From an uncultured cyanobacterium (lineage in GTDB: Bacteria; Cyanobacteriota; Cyanobacteriia; Cyanobacteriales; Nostocaceae): a stretch of DNA of 64,000 nt. Below the pieces are notes generated by a model that saw only the letters and a program-made list of their open reading frames with translations, did no database searches and was not told the origin of the DNA. Location of the stretch: assembly GCA_903903925.1 (NCBI GenBank), contig CAIVAU010000061.1, forward strand, positions 1 through 64,000, read 5' to 3'. A program made the position numbers and the translations under genes. Shown one piece after another: positions 29,394-37,799 of this stretch (position 1 is its first letter; every line of letters starts with the position of its first letter).

Positions 29394-32300
29394 ATGTCCT
29401 TCAATATCTCATCTTGGTCGATCAAACAACCTGTTCCGACAATAGTTTTATTTTTAGTTTTAACTATATTTGGTTGGTTTTCCTTCACGACATTGGGGAT
29501 TGATTCTAACCCAAATATTGATGTTCCTACAGTTTTAGTGACAGTAACAGAATCTGGGGCAGGGCCTGCTGAATTGGAATCGCAAGTCACAAAAAAGATT
29601 GAGGATTCTGTTGCGGCATTAGGCAATATCGACTACATGATTTCGACAGTTGATGATGGCATTTCTACAACCACCATCAACTTTTTACTGAAAACCAATA
29701 TTGATCGCGCCACCAACGATGTTCGCAATGCCGTTGCTCAAATTCGGCAAAATCTCCCCCAAGACATTGATGAACCAATTGTCAAACGGTTGGAATTTGC
29801 TGGAGGACCGATCATGACCTATGCGGTCACATCTGACAAGCTATCGGTAGAAGAAATTAGCAACCTGGTTGACCAAACAATTAGCCGTGCCTTATTAGCT
29901 GTGCCAGGAGTGGCACAAATCAAACGCGTCGGAGGTGTTGATCGGGAAATTCGCATCAATCTCAATCCGCTACGTTTGCAAAGCCTAGGGATCACTGCAA
30001 CTCAGGTTAACGATCAAATCCGCAATCTAAATGTTAACTTACCTGGTGGTCGGACTGAATTAGGAGGGAGCGAACAAAATATCCGCACCTTAGGGAGTGC
30101 CCCAAATGTTAATGTCTTGAAAACCTATGAAATTATTCTGCCAAACGGTGGTTCTGTACCGTTGACGAGTTTAGGAACGGTAGAAGATAGTTCTGCCGAA
30201 ATCCGTCAAGCTGCTCAACTAAACAAAAAACCCGTCGTCGCTTTCCAGGTGTTGCGGAGTCCTGGCAGCGTTACGGTATCAGTGGAAAAAGGAGTGAAAG
30301 ATGCAGTCACAAAACTGGAAAAAACTCTGCCAGCTGATGTCAAACTAGAAATGATTTTCACCACAGCTGCCAATATTCTTGAAACTTATCACAGCACGAT
30401 TGATGACTTGTTAATTGCATGTGTACTGGCAGTTGCAACAATATATGTATTTTTACGTAGTTGGAGGGCAACATTAATTACTGCTGTAGCGCTACCACTG
30501 TCAATGATTCCTACCTTTGCCGTACAGCAGGCACTGGGTTACACCCTCAATGGTATGACTTTGCTAGCGTTAGCGCTGGCAGTAGGTAACTTAGTGGACG
30601 ATGCAGTCGTAGAAATTGAAAACATGGAACGGCATATGGAAATGGGCAAAAACCCAGTTCAGGCAGCGATCGATTCTGCCGAGGAAGTGGGTTTGGCAGT
30701 GGTCGCTTGCTCAGCAACCATTGTTGGAGTGTTTTTGCCCGTTGCTTTTATGGGTGGAATTCCTGGTCAATTTTTCCAACCATTTGGAGTGACTGTTTCT
30801 GTTGCCACGATTTTCTCAACTTTTGTGGCTCGGATGATCACCCCGATGATGGGGGCATATTTACTTGAGAATAAGTATCACAAACAGCATCCGAAGCAGA
30901 CAAATGCTTCCTTCCCTAACTCTTCTTCGCAGCGGCGCTTTCAGCCTTATAAATCTCTCTTAACTTGGGCATTACGCCACAGGTTAACCACGATTATCTT
31001 CGCCTTCGCATTCTTCATTGGCAGTCTCATGCTCGTTCCTTTGATTCCCAAAGGTTTTATTGATAATGGAGACATAGGTATTTCCACTGTTGCTATAGAG
31101 CTACCGCCTGGTTCTACATTGGGAGATACTAACAGGGTTGTAGCACAAGCAACAGACATACTGCGGCAAAACCCCAAGGTAGGTAGTGCAGTGGAAAGTG
31201 TCCTGGCTACAGAAGAATTAGATTCTGCTACCCTCACTGTTAAATTTAAGCCTAGAGAAAAGCGTCAGGGAATTTCGCAAGTTAAGTTTGAACAAGAAGT
31301 ACGTAAAGATTTCCCAAAAATTTCGGGAGCAAGAGTGAGTTTTCAGTCACAAGGTGGCACTGGTAGTCGGAAAGATTTAACGATTCTGCTTAAGAGTGAA
31401 AATTCTGAAGCATTAGATCAAGCTGCTGATGCCTTAGAAAGGCAGATGCGGAAAGTGTCAGGCTTGGTAGACGTGACTTCTACTGCTAGTTTGGTACAAC
31501 CAGAAATTTTGGTAGTTCCCAATCCGCAACAAGCAGCTGATTTGGGAGTGACAGTGCAATCTATCGCCCGAACCGCAACACTTGCGACCATTGGCGATAA
31601 CAATTCGAGTTTGGCAAAATTTAATTTAAGCGATCGCCAAATTCCCATCCGCGTCCAAATCGACCCCAAAGCCAGGGAAGATATCAACACCATCAGAAAC
31701 CTCCAAGTTCCCAGTCAAAATGGCAGCTTAGTTCCCCTCGTAGCGGTAGCAGATATCCGCTTTGGCAGTGGCCCTGCGCAAATTAATCGCTACGATCGCT
31801 ACCGTCAAGTTTCGATAGAAGCCAACCTGGAATCTGGCACATCCTTAGGTGATGCAGTGCAAGCAGTTAACCAGCTTCCTGCCTTACAACACTTACCGCC
31901 CTCCGTCGTGCAGCAACCAGCCGGCGATGCCAAGATTATGGGAGAAATCTTTGGTCGCTTTGGAACTGCTTTGGGGCTGTCGTTAATGTCAATCTATGCC
32001 ATCCTTGTTCTGCTGTATAATAGCTTCCTCCATCCCCTAACAATTATGATGGCATTGCCTTTTTGTTTAGGTGGTGCCCTGATCGGGTTAATGATTGCTC
32101 AAAAATCCTTGGGATTGTTCGCCCTCATTGGAATGGTGCTACTGATGGGAATTGTGACCAAAAACTCAATTCTCCTAGTGGACTACACTATGATCAACCT
32201 AGCAGAAGGAAAAACCCAACGTCAGGCACTGCTAGATGCTGGGGTGTCTCGCCTGCGACCAATTTTAATGACTTCGATCGCAACTATTGCTGGCATCCTA

Positions 32301-32492
32301 CCCCTAGCATTAGGATGGGGTGCTGGGGCTCAAGTCCGCCAATCAATGGGAATTGCAATTATGGGCGGCTTCACCACTTCCACGGTGCTTACAGTGGTTG
32401 TGATTCCCGTCTTCTTCTCCTATGTCGATGACTTCCAGCACTTTGTTGTTAACTCGATAAAATATGGTTTTGGCAAGAAGCTTAAGGAGTAG
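29394..32492 (+). CDS. RND family multidrug efflux permease (HAE1 type)
   Basis: Proton-driven trimeric efflux pump of 1032 residues, the normal length. Features in order: first helix with PVPTIVLFLVLTIFGW, a large periplasmic porter domain, helices 2-6 with the proton-relay aspartates in GNLVDDAVVEIENMERHME (helix 4), GVFLPVAFMGGIPGQFF, then the second half with its own porter loop and LALGWGAGAQVRQSMGIAIMGG near the end. It works with the adaptor at 26845; no outer-membrane TolC homologue is seen in the window. Start ATG at 29394 (MSFNISSWSIKQP) agrees with the family. Confidence 0.95.
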   Translation: MSFNISSWSIKQPVPTIVLFLVLTIFGWFSFTTLGIDSNPNIDVPTVLVTVTESGAGPAELESQVTKKIEDSVAALGNIDYMISTVDDGISTTTINFLLKTNIDRATNDVRNAVAQIRQNLPQDIDEPIVKRLEFAGGPIMTYAVTSDKLSVEEISNLVDQTISRALLAVPGVAQIKRVGGVDREIRINLNPLRLQSLGITATQVNDQIRNLNVNLPGGRTELGGSEQNIRTLGSAPNVNVLKTYEIILPNGGSVPLTSLGTVEDSSAEIRQAAQLNKKPVVAFQVLRSPGSVTVSVEKGVKDAVTKLEKTLPADVKLEMIFTTAANILETYHSTIDDLLIACVLAVATIYVFLRSWRATLITAVALPLSMIPTFAVQQALGYTLNGMTLLALALAVGNLVDDAVVEIENMERHMEMGKNPVQAAIDSAEEVGLAVVACSATIVGVFLPVAFMGGIPGQFFQPFGVTVSVATIFSTFVARMITPMMGAYLLENKYHKQHPKQTNASFPNSSSQRRFQPYKSLLTWALRHRLTTIIFAFAFFIGSLMLVPLIPKGFIDNGDIGISTVAIELPPGSTLGDTNRVVAQATDILRQNPKVGSAVESVLATEELDSATLTVKFKPREKRQGISQVKFEQEVRKDFPKISGARVSFQSQGGTGSRKDLTILLKSENSEALDQAADALERQMRKVSGLVDVTSTASLVQPEILVVPNPQQAADLGVTVQSIARTATLATIGDNNSSLAKFNLSDRQIPIRVQIDPKAREDINTIRNLQVPSQNGSLVPLVAVADIRFGSGPAQINRYDRYRQVSIEANLESGTSLGDAVQAVNQLPALQHLPPSVVQQPAGDAKIMGEIFGRFGTALGLSLMSIYAILVLLYNSFLHPLTIMMALPFCLGGALIGLMIAQKSLGLFALIGMVLLMGIVTKNSILLVDYTMINLAEGKTQRQALLDAGVSRLRPILMTSIATIAGILPLALGWGAGAQVRQSMGIAIMGGFTTSTVLTVVVIPVFFSYVDDFQHFVVNSIKYGFGKKLKE

Positions 32493-32576
32493 GGAACACT
32501 CCCCACTCCCCATTACCGTCCTGACTATGTCATTTTAGAATAGACCAATAAACAATTTTTATACTAAGAGTCATTT

Positions 32577-33461
32577 ATGATGTTCAATGCCACTGAAGTT
32601 TTAATCGATGCTTTTGTTGACCAAATTCGGGACGGGTACCGTCGCACCTACGGCTGTTTAAAGATTGATTACCAGGACATCATCGCTTGGGTTGGCAGCA
32701 TGGCACTAGAAAACATTGCCAATAGTGACGCACTATATCACAACATTGAACACTCTATTTTAGTCACTCTAGTAGGACAGGAGGTTTTACGCGGCAAACA
32801 TATCCGCGAAGGTGGTGTTTCTAGTGAAGACTGGCTGCATTGTATCATATCCTTGCTGTGTCATGATATTGGATATGTCAAAGGGGTTTGCCGCCAAGAC
32901 CGCGAGGAGGATAACTTTTATGCTACCGGTAGAGACGGGAAAATGATTCCTATCCCAGCCGGGGGATCTGATGCTAGTCTTACACCCTATCATGTTGATC
33001 GGGCTAAACTTTTCATTGATGAGCGTTTTGGTGGTCATAAGTTGATAGATACTGAGATGATCAAGAGCAATATTGAATTAACTCGATTTCCAGTACCAGC
33101 CGCAGAAGATCATCAAGATACAAATAGTTTTGCAGGCTTAGTGCGTGCAGCAGATTTGATCGGACAACTCAGCGATCCTCGTTACTTAAAGAAAATTACT
33201 TCTTTGTTCTACGAGTTTGAAGAAACTGGTATTAATAAATCTCTCGGTTATAAAACTCCTGCCGATTTACGCAAAAATTATGCCAAGTTCTACTGGAACG
33301 GCGTTTATCCGTATATCCAAGATGGACTACGTTTCCTTGCCCTGACACAGCAAGGAAAACAAATTATTGCCAATCTCTATTCAAATGTGTTTGTTGTGGA
33401 ACACGAAAGACATCAGGAAGAACACCTGTCTTTGGAAAAGTTAAGAGTTGTTAGAAGTTAA
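32577..33461 (+). CDS. HD-domain phosphohydrolase
   Basis: A 294-residue metal-dependent phosphohydrolase. HD-fold ligands are visible as HNIEHS and LLCHDIGYVKG, with a later acidic/His segment (YHVDRAKLFIDERF, RAADLIGQLSD). Such proteins hydrolyse phosphomono- or diesters, often nucleotides or cyclic dinucleotides; the substrate cannot be told here. No signal peptide. It begins 84 bases after the RND pump but a CACTCCCCA-type repeat lies between, and co-transcription is uncertain. Confidence 0.85.
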   Translation: MMFNATEVLIDAFVDQIRDGYRRTYGCLKIDYQDIIAWVGSMALENIANSDALYHNIEHSILVTLVGQEVLRGKHIREGGVSSEDWLHCIISLLCHDIGYVKGVCRQDREEDNFYATGRDGKMIPIPAGGSDASLTPYHVDRAKLFIDERFGGHKLIDTEMIKSNIELTRFPVPAAEDHQDTNSFAGLVRAADLIGQLSDPRYLKKITSLFYEFEETGINKSLGYKTPADLRKNYAKFYWNGVYPYIQDGLRFLALTQQGKQIIANLYSNVFVVEHERHQEEHLSLEKLRVVRS

Positions 33462-33537
33462 GAATTATGAATGATGTAACCACATCGTAACTCATAGCTT
33501 ATAATAGGAAATTTACGACTTCCAAATCCTAAGTCCT

Positions 33538-34653
33538 ATGAATTGGTGGCAAAGATTAAAGAAAAATCCTCTGGCGAGATTTGGGGCAATTGTGTTGTTA
33601 GTTTTTTATGTGGCAGTCATTGCAGCTGATTTTGTTGCCCCTTACGATCCCTATGCTTCACAACCAAACGGTTCACTGCTGCCACCAACTCAGATTCACT
33701 GGTTTTCTCAATCAGGGCAGTTGATTGGACCTCATGTTTATCCAACGACTCAAGGCAAAACAGATCTCAACACGGGCGATCGCCAACTGATTGTAGACCT
33801 TAAAAAGCCCTCTCCCCTTAGGCTCTTTGCTCAAGGACCAGAGTACCACCTGTTTCATTTGAGTTTGCCCCTACCGCCTAAGTGGGAAGAAGTAGAAATC
33901 ATTCCAGGCATTCCCCTGAATTGGCATTTGTTTGGTACTGATAGTTCAGCAAAATTCAACCTTGTGGGTACGGACGATCAAGGTCGCGATCAATTCAGTC
34001 GCTTGGTGCATGGCGGTCGGATCAGCTTATTTATCGGGATTGTGGGAGTCGCCCTCACCTTTCCCTTAGGAATGCTCATTGGGGGAATCTCTGGCTATTT
34101 TGGTGGCTGGACTGATAGCATCATCATGCGTTTAACAGAAGTGCTGATGACCTTTCCCAGCATTTATCTCTTGGTGACCTTAGGTGCAATATTGCCCCCT
34201 GGTCTATCCAGTTCCCAGCGCTTCTTAGTGATTATTTTGATTACTTCGTTTATTGAATGGGCTGGATTAGCAAGGGTGATTCGCGGACAGGTACTCTCAA
34301 TTAAAGAGCGAGAATTTGTCCAAGCGGCACGAGCAATGGGCGGTCAACCAATATATATTATCCTTCGCCACGTTTTGCCACAAACTGCAACTTATATTAT
34401 TATCTCTGCTACCCTTGCCATTCCTAGCTTTATCGGGGCAGAAGCGATACTCAGTCTCATTGGGTTGGGAATTCAACAACCAGACCCATCTTGGGGCAAC
34501 ATGTTATCTTTGGCAACTAATGCTTCAATTTTGGTGCTACAACCTTGGTTAATTTGGCCTGCTGCCTTACTAATTATCCTCACTGTGTTAGCTTTCAACT
34601 TACTGGGTGATGGGCTAAGGGATGCTCTCGATCCCCGCAGTTTACAAAGATAA
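33538..34653 (+). CDS. Oligopeptide-type ABC transporter permease (DppC/OppC family)
   Basis: Inner-membrane subunit of a peptide or nickel importer, 371 residues. It has the OppC N-terminal signature (LARFGAIVLLVFYVAVIAADFVAPYDPY), a long periplasmic insert with GTDDQGRDQFSRLVHGGRISL, six membrane segments and the EAA loop (QAARAMGGQPIYIILRHVLPQ) that contacts the ATPase, ending with NLLGDGLRDALDPR. The insert between the first helix and the GTDDQGRD motif is longer than in E. coli DppC and typical for cyanobacteria. No partner subunits lie next to it, so this is an orphan permease. Confidence 0.93.
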   Translation: MNWWQRLKKNPLARFGAIVLLVFYVAVIAADFVAPYDPYASQPNGSLLPPTQIHWFSQSGQLIGPHVYPTTQGKTDLNTGDRQLIVDLKKPSPLRLFAQGPEYHLFHLSLPLPPKWEEVEIIPGIPLNWHLFGTDSSAKFNLVGTDDQGRDQFSRLVHGGRISLFIGIVGVALTFPLGMLIGGISGYFGGWTDSIIMRLTEVLMTFPSIYLLVTLGAILPPGLSSSQRFLVIILITSFIEWAGLARVIRGQVLSIKEREFVQAARAMGGQPIYIILRHVLPQTATYIIISATLAIPSFIGAEAILSLIGLGIQQPDPSWGNMLSLATNASILVLQPWLIWPAALLIILTVLAFNLLGDGLRDALDPRSLQR

Positions 34654-34657
34654 ATAA

Positions 34658-34721
<64 letters not shown>

Positions 34722-34754
34722 TTGGAAGTTAAAACTCCTCACTCCTAACTCGTG

Positions 34755-36155
34755 TCAAAACCGACCTAAGTCCACATTGTAATAGAGACCGAAGAACCAG
34801 CCATTAAAATCAATGCTTTGGTCGGTAGAACCACCCAACGTTACGCCACCCTGCAAACTAACATTGCTATAGTTGGATATTCCATAAGTTAAGTGAGCAA
34901 ATAGCTGATGATATTGGTCTTCTCTTGGGCGCTCTGTAAAATTTGATAAACTAAACTGATAGTCAGCACCTACTTGTAAAGATTTTTGTAAGTAGTAGCT
35001 CAAAGAAACCGAGAAGGAATTAATGACTCGGTTGCGGTTATCCTGACCACTTGGGGGGTCAGTAAAACTCAGACGCAATTCGTAGAAGCTATCTAACATT
35101 AACTTGGAAGTAAGTGGATCTCGCCGTCCTAAGGATAGGCGCAGAGAATTCTCACTTAAAAAGCGTTGACCAGCACTATAGAAAGAGCCATTGCTGGCAT
35201 AAAACAACTGTTGATTGCTCCAACCGAAGTCTCCATACATTCGCGGGGTTAGCTGCTGGTAAATGTCGAAGTTAAATCTTACCTGGCTGTAATTGTATTT
35301 TGATTGATTTATATAACGAATCAGGTTGCCATCAATTGACCCACTCACAAAAGTCTTGGGACCCAAGTGCAAAGGTGCAGAGCCAAGCGTTAGACCAGAA
35401 AAAATCAAGCTGTCCTCTACAGGATGAATTGAGGAAAAAATGTTAGTTGCGTGGAAGTAGCCGACATGAGCCAACAGGAAGCCAACGGGTTTAGACTGAA
35501 CTATGGGCGGCATTGAAGGAAGCGGTAGTTGTTCTAGCTGTTGTTGCCGCACAAATAATCTACCCAGTTCACCGCTGTGGTCTGACTCAGTAGCCGTTTT
35601 GTTCTTTTGCAACCGCCGCAGTAGCCGCTCTCGTCTTTCTGTGTAATCTATTTCATGAGGTACTTGCAGGCGTTGTTCTATTGGCGTGGGAGAAGTGTTA
35701 GGAAAATTATCAGTAGGCTGTCCTTCTAGCGGCGGTGGCTCATTCCGCTGTTGACTAGTTCCTAGAGTGTTGGTTGGTACTGGCGATGCCTCCTTTGGCA
35801 GTATCTGCGAGTATAGACTTGACGATTCACTCAACTTCTCTTGCAAACAATCAGAAAAATCAGGGGCGGTAGGGTGGGTGACTCCTCCCGATGCCCCTGT
35901 CATCTCCGTACTCCACACACTATTTGTCTCCCCTGCTACCTCCACACCCTCTGCTCTCAGTAGCTGATTGCATGAAATATCAGTTACCCGTAAGCTCGCA
36001 AAAGATGTTATACTTGAGACAGCGTCGTATTTACGACTCCACATGTTTGGACTTTTAGCCGTCGCTGCATCTACCATCGTGCAACACCAGTTTGCACCAA
36101 CAGAGGCTAATAACAAAATCCAAGAAGACACATTTTTCCAGCCTTTAGGTTGCAT
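34755..36155 (-). CDS. Putative outer-membrane beta-barrel protein
   Basis: From the ATG at 36155 the protein has 466 residues; the frame stays open to 36245 but the shorter form begins with a signal peptide (MQPKGWKNVSSWILLLASVG). A Pro/Ser/Gln-rich spacer to about residue 230 follows, including a charged arginine-rich helix (RRERLLRRLQKN). The last 220 residues alternate aromatic and polar residues in strand-turn patterns (LRLSLGRRDP, FYELRLSF, VSLSYYLQKSLQVGADYQFSL) and end in a strand with terminal aromatic (YYNVDLGRF), the mark of outer-membrane barrels. It is divergent from the FecR-domain gene and probably acts in the same envelope locus. Confidence 0.75.
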   Translation of the reverse strand: MQPKGWKNVSSWILLLASVGANWCCTMVDAATAKSPNMWSRKYDAVSSITSFASLRVTDISCNQLLRAEGVEVAGETNSVWSTEMTGASGGVTHPTAPDFSDCLQEKLSESSSLYSQILPKEASPVPTNTLGTSQQRNEPPPLEGQPTDNFPNTSPTPIEQRLQVPHEIDYTERRERLLRRLQKNKTATESDHSGELGRLFVRQQQLEQLPLPSMPPIVQSKPVGFLLAHVGYFHATNIFSSIHPVEDSLIFSGLTLGSAPLHLGPKTFVSGSIDGNLIRYINQSKYNYSQVRFNFDIYQQLTPRMYGDFGWSNQQLFYASNGSFYSAGQRFLSENSLRLSLGRRDPLTSKLMLDSFYELRLSFTDPPSGQDNRNRVINSFSVSLSYYLQKSLQVGADYQFSLSNFTERPREDQYHQLFAHLTYGISNYSNVSLQGGVTLGGSTDQSIDFNGWFFGLYYNVDLGRF

Positions 36156-36495
36156 ATTTGATAATAGGTTCTGCTCAACGTAGACTAATAAAGTGCGTTG
36201 AAGTTTCCATCTGGGAATATCAAATTTCCGAGCAATTTTAGCCACGGTAAAATATATTTTTACGGAGTTAAAACAATGAAAAAAATCGGCAATTTTACAT
36301 GCTAGTATCTACACATCTAATTATTCCTAATATAAACTTAAATAAATGATTTGTTCAAACTGAGGTTGGTAATTTTATTTATTTAAATTTTAATAAAATC
36401 ATGCAATTTTGCGTGAACAGATTTGCTATGAGAGTCAAATAATAAAGCCTGTATTCAAAGTTTGGCATTAGCAAAATTATCTGAGGCTCTAAACT

Positions 36496-37665
36496 ATGTT
36501 TCGCAAGTTTTTCCCACTCGTGGCAATAGGTTTATGGGGAGTGATCGTGCTACCTCTACCAAATCGAGCAAGTGCTAGTACTCCTCTGAACAAAGCCGAG
36601 ATTCAAGATCTCCGTAACTTAGTGCAACTTATGCCCCAACATAAGCCGAAGCGTCAGGCACACAAACTTGATGCCCTGATTCCTGGGGATGCCTTATCCA
36701 CTGGTCGATCTTCCCTAGCAGATGTCCGCTTTAACGACGGTTCTTTGGCACGGGTTGGAGAACAGGCATTATTTAGGTTTTTACCAAAGACGCGAAACTT
36801 TCGACTGTCAACCGGGACTATCTTGATGCTCATCCCACCAAGACAGGGGCAAACACATATAAACACGCCAAATGCAGCAGCAGCAATTCGTGGTTCGGCA
36901 TTATTTGTGCGCTACGACAAGGAAACAGATACCACGATTGTAGGTGCATTAACAAATAGTGGCATTCAAGTCTTTAATAAAGATGCTTCTCAACATCAAA
37001 TGCTTCAAGCAGGGCAACTGATGGTTATAGTGAAAGGTAAATTTCAGGGTTTATATGATTTTGATTTGAGAACTTTTTATGAGACGAGCGATCTGGTTCG
37101 GGGACTTAACCTGACTCAGAATGGTGTACCAAATCCCGACCCGGCGATCGCAAAGGTTCGAGAGGAAACTATTGCTGCGATCAAAGCACAGGCACCAGTC
37201 ACCGGTAAGGGCGTAGTGGAAAATCCATCTTTTTTAAAGCCAACCCCTAATTCCGCAAATTTATCTAGCCAAGAGACTATCAAAAACAATGACCTAACAA
37301 ATTCCTTACTAGACGTAGGACAAATCTTTCCCAGTAATAGCAATAATAACTCAGTAAATAATAACCAGATTCCTCCTAGAGATACAAGACCGTCAAACCA
37401 ACTTGAAAACCAGACACCGTCATCAACTAGTACAACACAGATCCATCCCACAACCATAACAACACAACCAGTCACTCCCACAACACCAACAACACAACCA
37501 GTCACTCCCACAACACCAACAACACAACCAGTCACTCCCACAACCATAACAACACGACCAGTCACTCCCACAACACCAACACCACCACCAGTCACTCCCA
37601 CAACACCAACACCACCACCAGTCAATCCTGGCGTAGGAGGTGGTTCTCCTAGACCAACCAATTAA
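36496..37665 (+). CDS. FecR-domain protein with Thr/Pro-rich C-terminal repeats
   Basis: A 389-residue secreted protein. The signal peptide is MFRKFFPLVAIGLWGVIVLP to about residue 28. The FecR-like domain follows (PGDALSTGRSSLADVRFNDGSLARVGEQALFRF, LSTGTILMLIPP, INTPNAAAAIRGSALFVRYD), a fold that in iron transport passes a signal from an outer-membrane receptor but is used more widely in cyanobacteria. The C-terminal 90 residues are low-complexity, with a ten-residue repeat TPTTQPVTPT encoded by a 30-base unit. Divergent from the beta-barrel gene at 34755 and followed by the CHASE2 kinase gene in convergent orientation. Confidence 0.9.
   Translation: MFRKFFPLVAIGLWGVIVLPLPNRASASTPLNKAEIQDLRNLVQLMPQHKPKRQAHKLDALIPGDALSTGRSSLADVRFNDGSLARVGEQALFRFLPKTRNFRLSTGTILMLIPPRQGQTHINTPNAAAAIRGSALFVRYDKETDTTIVGALTNSGIQVFNKDASQHQMLQAGQLMVIVKGKFQGLYDFDLRTFYETSDLVRGLNLTQNGVPNPDPAIAKVREETIAAIKAQAPVTGKGVVENPSFLKPTPNSANLSSQETIKNNDLTNSLLDVGQIFPSNSNNNSVNNNQIPPRDTRPSNQLENQTPSSTSTTQIHPTTITTQPVTPTTPTTQPVTPTTPTTQPVTPTTITTRPVTPTTPTPPPVTPTTPTPPPVNPGVGGGSPRPTN
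37440..37625 (+). repeat. 30-base in-frame tandem repeat in the FecR-domain gene
   Basis: About six units of a 30-base sequence (ACACCAACAACACAACCAGTCACTCCCACA with variants such as ACCATAACAACACGACC and ACCACCACCACCAGTC). They encode Thr/Pro/Gln spacers. No stop arises in the frame. Confidence 0.88.
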
Positions 37666-37799
37666 GTAGGTGTAAAAATATTTACAGTCATTGCGAAGGT
37701 CGTGTAGACACCTTCAGGGGCTTCTCACAGCGTAGCAAGCACAACCCTTGCGGGTGTACCCCGCGAACATTCTGCTTTGCTCAATTGCGATGAAACCTA

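Noticed and set aside
37116..37661. Minus-strand frame with Val/Gly repeats
   Set aside because: It is the antisense of the Thr/Pro-rich repeats in the FecR-domain gene.
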